A stretch of DNA of 64,000 nt from Nymphaea colorata (GCF_008831285.2 NC_045139.1:30111206-30175205), one strand, 5' to 3'; positions 1 to 11,930 are shown, numbered from the stretch's first letter. The notes: generated from the sequence alone by a model not told the origin. Translations and numbers: made by a program.

Positions 1-204
1 TTTCTCTTCTTCCCTTTCATATCATCAACTTTTTCGTTTATTAGTAATAATTATGTTGGTGGGTGGAGCTCTTGTTCAAACATTCAAACAGTAAAAAAAG
101 TGCCAATTTCTAGGCCTGTCTGTGGAAAATTTTCCGCAGGGAAACGACAGTAGGTTTAAGTAGCGATGGCGGATAAAGTAGCTTCATCTCCAAGTCTGCT
201 GACC

Positions 205-212
205 TATATATA
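205..212 (+). promoter_or_regulatory. TATA box of GST 1
   Basis: An eight-base alternating T/A run lies about 82 bases before the ATG at 294. It fits a core promoter with a transcription start near 235-245. The 5' leader that follows is purine-rich. The matching place in the second GST promoter is altered (see 13869-13878). Confidence 0.6.
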
Positions 213-293
213 GATGAGGCCTTCACCACAAGAGACAAAGTGTAGCAGATCTTTAGAAGCAAAAGAGAGAAAACCCATTTGCCTGACGTTAGA

Positions 294-1084
294 ATGGCCA
301 GCGAAGATGTTGTTCTCTATGGCACATGGAGTAGCTCTTTCGTTGACAGAGTGAAATGGGCTCTGAAGATGAAGGGGGTGGAGTCCCAGTTTGTTGAAGA
401 AGACCTGCTCAACAAGAGCCCCATGTTGCTGCAGTACAACCCAGTTCACAAGAAGGTCCCCGTGCTCGTGCATGCCGGAAAACCGATCGCAGAATCGACC
501 GTGATCCTCCAATACATCGATGAAGTATGGCCGCAGAATCCGATCATGCCTGAGGACCCATATGACAGAGCCACGGCAAGGTTCTGGGCCAAGTTTATTG
601 ATGAAAAAGTAAGCAAAAATAAGTAATCTTATCTTATTCCAAAGTCGAATCTCAGATTAGGGGTATACCAATCCCCACACAGCAAGAATCTAATGGTTGG
701 TTTTCTTTTATTTCTACCAAGTGTAAGGAAGCTGTATGGGCTGCAATTGGCCCTTGTACAAATGAACCGGGGAAGAACGTAGAGCCTGCTCTGGCGGCGC
801 TCCGAGTGCTGGATGATCATCTGGGAGGCCGGAAATTCTTTTCCGGCGACACCATTGGATACGTCGACTTAGTCGCAGGGTGGATCCCTCGCTGGATGGC
901 GGCGGTGGAAGAATTTGCAGGCACGAAGCTTCTTGATCCTCAAAGATTCCCATCACTTCACGCTTGGGCCTGTAATTTTCTCGAGGTCCCGATCATCAAG
1001 GACAATCTAGCGCCTCAGGACAAGCTTGTTGGACGCATGAAGGAATACAGGGAGATTTATTTGGCTAAGTGTGCTTGCAGCTGA
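294..1084 (+). CDS. Tau-class glutathione S-transferase 1 (two exons)
   Basis: Cytosolic enzyme that conjugates glutathione to electrophilic xenobiotics and stress products. Exons are 294-608 and 722-1084 with a GT..AG intron in phase 0, giving 225 residues, normal for tau GSTs (about 220-230). The ATG at 294 is chosen because the frame upstream of it has only a TTG. The N-terminal thioredoxin-like domain has the tau catalytic serine (Ser14 in W-S-S-S-F), a cis-proline after valine (V55-P56) and the glutathione-binding Glu67-Ser68. Exon 2 encodes the helical C-terminal domain, with the conserved G-D-T-I-G-Y-V-D capping motif. The single intron in this place is typical of tau GSTs. A closely related copy lies at 13960-14824. 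An antisense Copia is inserted 41 bases after the stop, so the native 3' end may be lost. Both halves are intact, so I expect a working gene. Confidence 0.92.
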
Positions 1085-1130
1085 ACTTCCTTCATTTCAG
1101 GTGAGGGAAAAGAATTCCCACCGCCCAAAT

Positions 1131-1329
1131 TATCAACAAATGAAGAAATAAGGGCAATCTCACACCACACAAGGGTTAACGTGGTTCGGCCAACGGCCAA
1201 CATCCACCGGTGAACTATTTTTGGTTTTCTTTCATTCTCATGTTTTTGTTTTGGTTCATATAGTGAAGTAAATGATTGAATAAAGGAAAATAATAAAAGA
1301 AACCAATCTCTCCAACCGTTGCCTCAACA
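1131..1329 (-). repeat. 3' LTR of the Copia at 1131-6364
   Basis: It is 199 bp, starts TGTTGAGG on the minus strand and ends GATA. It matches 6104-6364 over most of its length but lacks a block of about 42 bp near the U3 end that is present in the other LTR. It directly follows the GST 1 3' end. Confidence 0.88.
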
Positions 1330-1338
1330 ATCTCTCCC

Positions 1339-4300
1339 TCAAGTTAGAGAGCTGATGTCAATCTGCCCCAACTTGCTAGTTATCCATTGATGTTGCTTCT
1401 TTCGTAGAGCTTTAGTAAATATATCTGTCAATTGATGTTGGGTACCAACATAAGGAGTACATATTGTTTTGTTTTGGATTTTTTCACGAATAAAGTGACA
1501 ATCAATCTCGATATGCTTAGTTCGTTCATAGAACACTGGATTTGCACCAATATAAATGGCTGCCATGTTGTCGCACATGAGATTCATGGGTTTCTCAATT
1601 TTGATTATCATATCCAGAAGAAGCGCTTTGACCCACACAAGTTCACTGACACATGTTGCCATAGCTTTATATTCAGCCTCTACACTAGATCTAGCCACCA
1701 CATTTTGTTTTTTGCTTTTCCATGTGACAAGGTTACCTCCCACGATAGTACAAAATTCGGTGGTTGATCTTTTATCACTCTGATCTCCAACCCAATATGC
1801 ATCTGTGTATCCGACCACTTCAAGGTTGTTATTTCTTTTCATCAAAATTCATTTTCCTGCACTCGCCTTTAAATATTTGAGAATACAATGAATAGTTTCC
1901 AAATGTATAGACCGAGGACTTTGCATAGCTTGGCTTATCATGTTGACTGCAAACGTGATGTATAGCCGAGTTACGGTCAAATAAATTAGCTTTCCAATAA
2001 GTCGTTGAAAACATTGAACATCTTGAATTGGTTTGCCATCGTCTTTTCTGATTTTGTAGTTGAGGTGAAGAGGAGTTGAACTTGGCTTAGCTCCTAGGAA
2101 TCCTATTTTTTTGAGAAGATCCAACGTGCATTTCCTTTGACATAAAAAAACCTTCCTCCGAATGTGTGACTTCAATACCCAACAAATATCTCAATTTCCC
2201 TAAATCTTTAATTTCAAACTTGTCGTGCAATATGACTTTGACTTTCTTCATTTGTTTTATATTGTCTCCAATAACAATAATGTCATCAACATACACCAGT
2301 AAGATAACAATATCTTGCAGGGAGCGAGAGACAAACATAGTGTAGTCTGCAGTGCTTTGCTTAAACCCGATCTCAATAAGAACACTACTGAGTTTCGAGA
2401 ACCATGCCCATGGAGACTGCTTTAGCCCATAGATAGATTTTTTGAGTCTGGGCTGATGTTTGATGCCCTAAGGAGGATCCATATAAACTTCTTGTTCTAG
2501 ATTCTCATGCAAGAACGCATTCTTGACATCAAGTTGAAATGTATCCCAGTTCTTATTTGCTGCCACGGATAGAAGGATACGAATGAAGTTCATCTTAACA
2601 ACAGGGGCGAAGGTCTCTGTGAAGTCAACACCTTCTTGTTGGGTGAATCCCTTTGCGACTAATCTGGCCTTATATCTGTCCACACTTCCATCACTGTTGC
2701 ATTTTATTTCGTATATCCACCAACATCCCATTGGTTTCTTTCCTTCTGGTAGGGGAACAATAGTCCAAGTTTGATTTTTATCTAAGGCCATCAACTCTTC
2801 ATTCATAGCTTTCTGCCATTTAGGATCAAGATTGGCTTCCTGAAAGGTTGAGGGTTCATGGTGAGAGTAGGTGTTGAGAACATAGTTCTGGTACTTGGTT
2901 GACAGTTTACTAAAATCTATGTCTTTTTCAATGGGGTGTTTGGAGTGTGCAAGATTGGAACAGAACGGATAAAAATTAGAAGGTCTTCTTCCTTCAGGTA
3001 TGCTATTGTCAATAGTTGGGCTTTGTGGACTCGAGGAGGATGATTCACGATCTTGAGGGTCAAGATTACTCACAATAGGGTTACTCACTACAGGGTAAGA
3101 AACCGGTGGGAGAGTGCTGGGAGGAGAACAATGAGAGGAGATAGAAGATGACATAGTGGAATTGAAGCCATCAAAAACTGGGAAAAAAGTTTTTAGAGAA
3201 GATTGATGGCATAATTCATTGTGGTTGTGATTACTATGACTCTTCATCTCCCCCTCACAATGAATGGGTGTTGAAAAAAACGGCTCGTCTTTGAAAAATT
3301 TGACATCCCTTGAGATGTGCAATTTATTAGTGGTAGGATCAAAACACTTAAAACCTTTTTTGGAAGTGGAATAGCCCACAAAGACACATTTGATGGCACG
3401 TTTTTGTAACTTATTTTGAAATTGTTGTTGAAGATGGACAAAACACTTGCACCCAAAGATTTTCAAATGATATATAAAGACATTTCGTTGGGTCAAAATT
3501 GCCGTCGGAGCCATATTTTCAAGTCTCTCGCTGGAAAGACAATTAATTATATAGCAGGATGTAGCTATGGCATCTGCCTAATATTCATCTGGCATGTTCA
3601 TGTGAAACATCAAAGTACGCACGACATTCAAAAGATGACGATTCTTCCTTTGGGCGACACCATTCTATTGTGGTGTGTCTGTACAAGTCGTTTGAGGAAC
3701 TATTCCTTTGTGTGATCAGAAATCCTACAAAACTTCATTAATATACTCACCACCATTGTCAGAACGAATATGTTTAATCTTTTTTTCAAATTGAGTCAAA
3801 ATCATTTGATAAAAATTTTGAAAAATTTTAGAAACCCCATGCTTGTGTTTTAAAAAATAGATCCATGTTATTCAAGACTTATCCTCAATAAATGTCACAT
3901 AGCATCGAAATCCGAATATAGAATCAAGAGAGGCGGGACCCCACACGTCAGAATGAACAAGATCAAATAAGATAGAGATACGTTTAGCAACATTATTAAA
4001 AGGCAAGCGAGTAGACTTTGCGAATTCACAAGCATCACATGATTTTGTAGAAATAGATAACTGAGGAAATAAAGTTCTAACAATTTTATGAGAGGCATGG
4101 CCTAATCTTGAATGCCATAAACCAAATTGTTCAGTAGAGGAGGCATGATTAAACAACGCAAAAGTTTTGTAATCTAAAAAATATAAGTCGCCTCGTTGGA
4201 CGCCTCTACCAATCTCCTTCTTCGATTCCTTGTCTGGAAAACAATATCTTTAGCTGAGAAAATGGCAAGACAGCTATGTGTAAGAGTAATCTTGCTTACT

Positions 4301-5590
4301 GATAAAAGACTAGTAGAAATATTATGAACGTGAAGAACTTCAGAGTCTTTATCACTACAAAGCAATTTCATGCGACTTGAGCCCGCAACCCTCATTGCCG
4401 AGCCATCAGCAGTAAAAACAGGTTTGAAGTTTTTAAAATTTTTTGAAGTGGCCGGCTGGTTGGTCATGTGTTCAGTGGCACCGGAGTCGACTACCCAATT
4501 TATAATAGGAGAATGTAAAGAAAAAGCACAGTACATACCTGGATTGTCAATGTTGACAACATCAGAAATAGGTTGAGATGATACCAAATTTGCATTTGTC
4601 ATTTGAGAAAAAAATTTCATCATCTCTTTTTTAGTGACAAAGTGGGCTGTCATGTCCTATTTGTTTGGCTTTTGAGCGACTCCTTTGTCACGTGGTGGCT
4701 TGCCAACGAGGTTCCAACATCTGTCTCATGTGTGGCCAAGTTTATGACAATAAGTGCACTCGAAGCGAGATTGATTTTGAGGCCTATCTTGGCCAGTAGA
4801 GACAGTCGATGCATTGTTCATTAATAGACCTTGCCCTTTGGAAAGATATGCTACCTTGTCTGGATGCTCAGCAGGTTGAACATTGGATGTAATAGGGCTG
4901 GAAACCATCAATTTTCTACGAGTTTCTTCTCGTTGGATCATAGCACAAACAAAATTGAAGGATGGAAGCGGAGTCGTCATAAGTACTTCGCTGCGAAGAT
5001 GCTCATAATATTGACTAAGTCCACCAAGAAGTTTAAAAATTTTGTCTTCTTCAAGTCGTTGTTGTTGTACTTTGAGATCAATAATGGGTGGCCAATACAT
5101 AAGCATCTCATCAAACATCCCTGAAGAGTACCAACATACACATTAAATGATTTATCTTGACGCATAAATCTAGCAATTTCATTTTGCAATTCATAGATAC
5201 GAGTAGTGTTACTTTGCTGACCATACACTTATTTAACGGCCTCCCACATTTCTTTAGCCGTTTCCATGAACATAAGCCCCTTACTGATTTGAGGTTCCAT
5301 GGAATTGTATAACCAAGACATAACCATGTCGTTTTCAGACTCCCATTGTATATACTTAGGATCAGTAGGTTCAGGTTTAGGTTTGCACCTGTAATGTAGC
5401 CGACTTTTCCTTTACCACTTAGAAAGAGCTTTGCTGCCTTAGACCAGCTGATGTAGTCGGTGCCAGAAAAAATGGTCGTTGTGATCTTAAGAGGATGATT
5501 TTCTTGAGTCATTACTCTGGAACTGTTGGATCCACCATCATAATGATTTGGTGGGAATGAAGACGGTTGCGTTTCTATGTTGAATGCCAT
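1339..5590 (-). pseudogene. Broken Copia gag-pol
   Basis: Remnant polyprotein of the element at 1131-6364. Gag starts at the ATG at 5590. Recognisable parts are the zinc knuckle (about 4745-4760), the protease D-S-G, the GAG-pre-integrase block with W-H-S-R-L-G-H, the integrase core V-H-S-D-V-W-G-P, RT with D-V-K-N-A-F-L and Y-V-D-D, and RNase H with Y-T-D-A-Y-W and V-E-A-E-Y. Interruptions include a TAA in gag near 5230, frame changes around 5395 and 3720-3870, and a TAG where RT normally reads P-P-G (about 2470). It cannot make a full polyprotein. Confidence 0.9.
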
Positions 5591-6091
5591 GACAATACAA
5601 CGGTGGAATACCCGGGCCGTCTGATGTTGGGCAAACAGACAATCGATCGGTGACAATGAGGAATTCGTCTGAAGCCCACGTCTTTAAAGTCGACCTCCCT
5701 TTCTTAAGAAAGAGAAGATCGAGAGAGGCCGCGTGCTTTTCCCTCTTCTCTGAAATTTTTGGCTTTCCCTCTCTGGAAAGGAAGACAGGATAGAGAAGGA
5801 GCACGGGGTGTCTTTGTTCTTGGTCTGCCGCTTCGATTGTTTAAGTCTGTTAGATCAATGAAGTGGCAGCATTCATTCGGCGATCATATCCACGCGAGCA
5901 GATGGAGGAAGACACAAAAATAAAAAGGCAGACGGGATTGATATTGTTTTTCTCCTTTTTCTTTCTTTTTCTTTCTCTATTTTCCTCTGTTCTTCCCAAC
6001 TTATTCTCAGAAGTTTGAATGCGATTGCCATCGGTCCTCTATTTTTTGGCAGAACACACTTCTGGAAAAGACGAAGGACCAGGAGGATGCT

Positions 6092-6103
6092 GCTCTGATA
6101 TCA
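6092..6103 (-). other. Primer-binding site of Copia 1
   Basis: A 12-base stretch directly next to the inner edge of the 5' LTR reads TGATATCAGAGC on the minus strand. This is one base from the initiator-tRNA-Met primer site shared by most plant Copia elements. Confidence 0.8.
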
Positions 6104-6364
6104 TATCAAGAAATGAAGAAATAAGGGCAATCTCACACCACACAAGGGTTAACGTGGTTCGGCCATTACTGCCTACATCCACGGGTGAACTATTTTTGCT
6201 TTTCTTTCACTCTCATCTTTTTGTTTTGGTTCACATTTCAAACATATAGTGAAGTGAACGATTGAATACAACAGGGAAGAAAAATAATAAAAGAAACAAA
6301 TCTTCTGCAGAAGAGGAAAGTATGATAACTTTCCTCATGCCACAAGCTAGCCATTGCCTCAACA
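6104..6364 (-). repeat. 5' LTR of the Copia at 1131-6364
   Basis: It is 261 bp, starts TGTTGAGG on the minus strand and ends GATA, the same termini as the other LTR. It has an extra block of about 42 bp containing a short CTTCTGCAGAAG palindrome (about 6302-6313). The direct repeat CAAAT follows at 6365-6369. Confidence 0.88.
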
Positions 6365-6369
6365 CAAAT

Positions 6370-6900
6370 AAAGGCGAAAACATTCCCTTCCTCGACTCAT
6401 ATAAAGTTCGCCGCCATAGGACATCAGCATAAAGACTGGCTGCAATCCAGCTGCAGCACCATCCCCTCTGGATGTGCATCGTTCTCTTCACCACCCAGTA
6501 TCAAGCTGCAAATAAAACTAAGAATAAAAAGCAAGATTGGCACCTAGATAAAAAGATGAAAATATGTGACACTGGTGAACATTTCAACTATAACAGTTGT
6601 TGTATCAAAGCCAGCATTTGGCTGCAAAATAAGATGAAATGCCAACTCTTAACAAATTAATGTAGGACGGAAGCAACTTCAAAGATCTTTTTTTATTTAA
6701 ATTGTTAGACCGCAAGCTGCTAGATCTTGTCAATGATAAGGATGTAAGAATGATCCAATTACTTCAATCATGCTGCAGAATCAAATAATGCCGATGATAA
6801 AAATAAGAATGTTTCAATCATTCTGCAAAAATCATGCATCAATTATCTAATAACCTGATCACAGCTGCTTGATTGCAACTTTAGTTACACATCTTCCAAT
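6370..6900. other. Intergenic, no gene seen
   Basis: AT-rich single-copy-looking sequence between Copia 1 and the Copia 2-family scraps. Only short chance frames occur. This is the continuation of the GST 1 3' flank before the Copia inserted. Confidence 0.6.
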
Positions 6901-6916
6901 TTTAGAAGCTTTTTGA

Positions 6917-7270
6917 TCTACTCATATCAGGTTGTGTTATCTTTGTGTTTCTCATTCTGGATATAAATAGTCAGGTCATGTACGCACCCAAGTTCATTCG
7001 AACAACATTCTTGGTTCTATTACATAAATTCATTCAGATTCACAGATTTGAAGTAAATTTTCGATGAGCAGATTGACAATCAGTTCTTTATACAACAAAT
7101 TGCAAAGCATTGTAGTAACATGAACAACAATCAACTCTTTATTCAAGGATCTGACCTACTTCTATCAAATTGTGTTATCTTTGTGTTTTTTCATTCTGGT
7201 TATAAATGATCAAGTCATGTACAGACCCGAGTTCATTCAAGTAAAATTCTTGATTCTATTAATGGGCATT
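6917..7270 (-). repeat. Scrambled fragments of the Copia 2 family
   Basis: Two pieces resembling the end of the LTR at 7849-8249 (start TGTTATCTTTGTG on the plus strand) begin near 6937 and 7179. Between them, about 7011-7170 resembles the gag part at about 11840-12000, including shared blocks around ACAACAAATT and ATTCAAGGATC. Sequence next to the 7179 copy looks like a decayed PBS. I read this as remains of one or two older copies of the family, possibly rearranged. Divergence is substantial and limits are approximate. Confidence 0.55.
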
Positions 7271-7571
7271 TGAATTTGTGGAATTTCACTATAGCAATGG
7301 AACTTTATTTCCACCATACAATAAGAGCCCCATGCTTCATCAAACACGGAATTTAGAAACCCAGGGGGGTGGTGCTGGTATTATTATACCATGAATAAAA
7401 GGTGCGACTTTAATCCTGAGAAAGCCATAATCCTGAGAAAGCCATATAAGTGCTCGCATGCAGCATGCATTCACGCCTTTTCTGCCATTAAGCTTACATG
7501 ATCATCTTCTTCTTCCCCCTTGCTGGCAGCAGGCATTCACACAGTCGCCCAATCAACAATCGTGGGTATGA

Positions 7572-7645
<74 letters not shown>

Positions 7646-7848
7646 AATTCCCCATTTTCGACATGTGGCTCTTTGCCTTCTTTTTGTTGAATAGATGGGC
7701 AGCTATCTCCTGGGCTTTCTACTTCACGAGCTAGATCTCATCCATAGGAGGAGGGATGTTGTTGTATGAGGGCTGTGTTTGGAAGTCGGAAGGCAGTGAG
7801 GTGATGGGCGCAGACAGCTAGTTACCTGCACAGTGCACACCCGAGTGA
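7271..7848. other. Intergenic with microsatellite
   Basis: No gene is seen. It holds a small tandem duplication of about 18 bp (about 7412-7447, unit beginning TAATCCTGAGAAAG) and a long CT run. The 68-codon antisense frame at 7724-7930 has no recognisable content. Confidence 0.5.
7576..7642 (+). repeat. (CT)n microsatellite
   Basis: An almost perfect CT dinucleotide run of about 33 units. It creates an artificial Ser-Leu repeat in one reading frame, which should not be taken as a protein. Confidence 0.95.
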
Positions 7849-8249
7849 TGTTATCTTTGTGTTTCTGATTCTGGTTATAAATAATCAGGTAATGTATAAA
7901 AGAAAGAATGAAAGAGCAGAGGAAAGACAAATTTACGTGGTTCAGTCAATTCGACTTACATCCACGAGAGATCATTTCTTTGTTTCTATTTCATCATCCT
8001 ACATCATACATAGAGACTTTTCTTTTTAACATGGTTCCATTTGAACCGTTGTAAATATATTTCCTTTCTATTTTGTTTTCAGCTGTTTCTCTTGGTATTG
8101 GTTGGAGACGTTGAGTCCTCTTTCCATCTTCAATTCTCTTACCGTTGTCACCAAGCCTCTTTCCATCTTCAATTCTTTTTCCGTTGCCATCATTGTTCTT
8201 TCCATCTTCAATTCTCCTTTCTTTGGTAGAGTCGTGTCTTTCCTTAAGA
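7849..8249 (-). repeat. 3' LTR of Copia 2
   Basis: About 401 bp, bounded on the inner side by a polypurine tract and on the outer side by the terminal ..ACA (plus strand TGTTATC). The inner terminus reads TCTTAAGG rather than the usual TGTT, probably a mutation. It contains three tandem copies of a roughly 30-bp unit around TCTTTCCATCTTCAATTCT (about 8119-8220). Confidence 0.7.
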
Positions 8250-8259
8250 TCCCCCCTCA

Positions 8260-11200
8260 AGTTCACCGTCTTAGAAGAAGATGTGAGCTTGACTAGATTG
8301 AGTTGAGGGAGAATTGAGTGGTGAGGACGCTTCATTAAAGGCTTGGTAAAAATATCTGCAATTTGGTCCTTAGTAGACACATATTGAATCATCATCTCTC
8401 CATGAGCTAATTTCTCCCGAACAAAGTGTAAATCGATTTATGATATACAGGATGTGATGCAAGTTAAGCTGCCCCAACATTATCACACCAAAGAACAGGT
8501 TTTGATTCTTGAGATATTCCAAGTTCATGAAGGAGTAGTTGAACCCAAGTGATTTCCGCAGTGGCGTTAGCAATAGATCTATATTCTGCCTCTGTGCTAG
8601 ATCTTGATACAACATTTTGTTTCTTGGCACTCCAAGATACTAGATTTTCTCCAATAAAAACTACATATCCGCCAGTCGATCGTCTGCCATCTGGGCATCC
8701 TGCCCAATCAGAATCACTGTACGTCATAATATTCATAGTGAATGATCTCTTAAGAAGTAAGGCATGATCTATGGTGAACTTCAGATATCTGAGTATGCGC
8801 TTGACAGCTGCCCAATGGAGGTCGGTTGGAGAATGCATAAATTGGCATACTTTATTTATAGCGAAAGCGATGTCAGGTCTTGTCATGGTTGCATATTGCA
8901 ATCCTCCAACAATACTTCTATACAAAGAATGATCATTGAATTTTGTCCCAGATGAAACAGTTAAGATAGGACTTGTAGCCATAGGTGTTGACATGGGTTT
9001 GGCGCCGATCATATTTGTTTGTTTCAATAAATCTCTAATGTACTTTTGTTGAGAAAGGATCAATCCTTGAGTGGTATGTTTAACTTCGATGCCCAAAAAA
9101 TAATGTAAATCTCATAAGTCTTTGATGGCAAATTCAGAGCTAAATGAGAGAATAAGCTTTTGCATATAAATTTCTGAATTTCCTGTAACAATGATGTCAT
9201 CAACATATACAAGGACATATGCAATGATATTTTCTTTTCTAAAAATGAAGAGTGATGTATCAGTACGCGCTTCTTGGAATCCCATTTTGTAAAGAAATGT
9301 ACTCAGTCTAGCAAACCAAGCTCTTGGAGCTTGTTTTAGACCATACAAAGCTTTATGTAATTTGCACACATGTTTTGGAAAACGATGATTTTCAAAACCA
9401 GGTGGTTGAGTCATAAAAACTTCTTCAATAAGAGTTCCATGGAGGAATGCGTTTTGTACGTCAAGTTGTTTAATTTTCCATTTGTTTTGAAGAGCAATGG
9501 TCAAGACAGTCCTAATAGTGGTAGGTTTGACAACATGGCTAAAAGTTTCGGTGTAGTCTATTCCTTCCTTTTGACTATATCCCTTGGCTACTAACCTAGC
9601 TTTGTACCGTTCTATAGAGTCATCCGCCTTCCTTTTTATCTTGAAAACTCATTTACACCCAATAACAAGCTTGGCATCCTTGGGAGAAACAAGTGTCCAA
9701 GTTTGATTTCGGACAAGTGCGTTGTATTCATTTTCCATAGCTTCTTTCCACTTCTCACGTTGCAAGGCTTCAATATGACTAGGTGGTTCACTTTCCTCAG
9801 TCAAGAAAGATGTTAAAGCTAAATGGTATTTGGTAGAAGAATATGATTGAAAATCTTGAAGTTTTGTGTTTGGTTTGACTATTCCTAGTTGTGAACGAGT
9901 AACCATCGTATGAGTTCATGAGGGAGCAGGCATTCCATATTCAATTGGATCAGCTCTACAAGTGGGATTTGGTGCAAGATGTACATCATCTTGGTTGTGT
10001 CTTGGTTCACCATTTGTGCTATGACTTTGGTTGTCACTTTGACCACCTAGTTGTTGATTGTCATCAAACTCGTCGAAATGAGGGCATTGCTCTATATTTG
10101 GATCAGCATGATGTGTCACAAGATGTGGCTCTAAGGTTTGGATGGTAGTGAGTTTTGGAGCAGGTAGAGCAAAGAAAATAGGATGGCTACCTTGGTTTTC
10201 TGGCTTGTAATTTTCTCTATATTTTTGTGTTTTGAATGGAAATTCTTTTTCATTGAAAACAACATGTCGTGTCACAAAAATTTTATTGTTTTTTAAATTC
10301 AAACAGTAGTAGCCTTTTTGTTGTGGAGCATACCCCAAAAAGACACTTCGTTCAGATCTATAGTCAAGTTTATGTTTTGTATATGGACGAAGATAAGGAA
10401 AACACTTGCAACCAAAAACTTTTAGGAAATTGTAATCTGGTGCTCTTTTAAAAAGTTTTACCAAGGGTGATGGATAATCAAGAGTTTTTGTTGGCATGCG
10501 GTTAATAAGATAGACTGCACTAGAAAAAGCATATGACCAGAATTCTTTTGGAACATTAGCATCAGCCATAAGTGCATGACCTGTTTCTACTATGTGCCGG
10601 TGACGTCTTTCAGACATACTGTTTTATTCAGAAGTGTGTGGACAGGTGATTCTATGACCGATGCCATGCTCAATCAAAAAAAAAATTAATCCTACAAATT
10701 CACCGCCTCCATCTATATGAAGATATTTAATTTTGTAATCTGTAAGATTTTCAACCAGAGATTTGAAGGCTTTAAATGTGATGGAAACATCAGATTTATT
10801 TTTCAGTAAGTATAACCATGTGTATCTAGAGAAACCATCCACAAAAATCACATAGTATCTAAAATTATTTGAACTTGTAATTGGAGATGGACCCCAAACG
10901 TCTGAATAAATAATTTCAAGAGAAACAGTCGCTTTATATGTAGAGGTTTTAGAGGGCAATTTATGATGTTTGGCTTTAAGACAAGCCTCACACAAAGACA
11001 TAGAAAACATGCTATCATAAAGCAAATCAGAATTAACTAAGAGTCTTTTAACTAATGAAAAAGCTGGATGTCCAAGACGTTTGTGCCATATATCAATATG
11101 CTCCTTGTTGCAGCTCAATGCTTCTTTATTCTTGATGTCAAGCTTTATTTTGTAGAGACCTCCACTAGTTGTTCCTTGGCGGAGCACCATCCCTGTTACT

Positions 11201-11930
11201 CGGTCCTTAACAAAACATAAGTCAGGATGGAATTCAAAACAAACATTATTATCCCTACAAATTTTTTGAACTAATAGCAAGTTTTTAGTAATTTTTGGCT
11301 CATGAAGAATACCATTTAAGCACAAGTTTGGAGATAAATTGTTGATGTCATTGGTGATGTGGTGGGTCACTCCCGAATCCGGATACCAATTATCGTCCCC
11401 TACTTGCTGGTTGTGAGAATTTCCAATTGAAGAGTGATAGGCTTGAGGACTCGATCCAAAGTTAGGTCGTTTTTCTTTGAGAAGATTGGTATATCAATAG
11501 CAGTTCTTAGCTACATGCCTAACTTTCTCACATATTTGACAAGTCAGTCTTTCTTTTCCTTGAAAATTCCTGTTCTTGTTTTGATAATTATTTCTCCCTC
11601 TTCCTCTATAGTTTTGATGTCTACCATAATTGTTCTTTATCACATTGTTGGCAACTGGAGTCAAAGATTCAACTTGGACTTCATTCTCCTTTTGGTTTGC
11701 CTCTTGCATAAGGAGGAGACCGTGCAACTCATTTAACGTTATAGCCTCCTTTCTAATTTCCATGCTAGTTCTGAAGGCAGCATACTCTGGTAAACCTTTA
11801 AGAATATAGAGGACCAAATCATCTTGACAAGCAACGTTCTTGATTCTATTTCTGACTTTGTTAAGATCAATCTGTTGTGCATAGATTGAAGTAAATTTTT
11901 GGCAAGCAGCAACCAGTTCTTGTACAACAA
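8260..11930 (-). pseudogene. Copia 2 gag-pol with in-frame stops
   Basis: From 11817 down to 8464 the polyprotein stays in one frame with no shift, interrupted only by isolated stop codons at about 11491-11493, 10624-10626, 9916-9918, 9649-9651 and 9112-9114. Visible parts are C-terminal gag with a C-Q-I-C..H..C knuckle, protease P-D-S-G (about 11380), HHCC integrase W-H-K-R-L-G-H (about 11090), the integrase region running into E-R-R-H-R-H, RT with Y-V-D-D (about 9210) and RNase H with D-S-D-W-A-G (about 8720). The frame shifts near 8400-8460 before the C-terminal A-D-I-F-T-K-P motif. Confidence 0.88.

Larger units (their letters stand above)
1131..6364 (-). mobile_element. Ty1/copia LTR retrotransposon, decayed, with both LTRs
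   Basis: Complete antisense insertion. The LTRs are 1131-1329 (3') and 6104-6364 (5'), and a perfect 5-bp target duplication CAAAT flanks it (1126-1130 and 6365-6369). Next to the 5' LTR is a PBS-like 12-mer at 6092-6103, one base off the usual plant Copia TGGTATCAGAGC. A polypurine tract lies beside the 3' LTR (about 1330-1345). Read from 5590 down, the internal part holds gag with a CX2CX4H knuckle, protease with D-S-G (about 4490), the HHCC integrase (about 3920-4130), RT with YVDD (about 2290) and RNase H (about 1380-1800). This is the Copia order, with integrase before RT. The frame is broken by stops (for example near 5230 and 2470) and shifts, so it is non-autonomous. The LTRs differ in length by 62 bp, so the insertion is not recent. 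Confidence 0.93.

Noticed and set aside
7498-7734. Frame with a Ser-Leu repeat
   Set aside because: Produced by the CT microsatellite.
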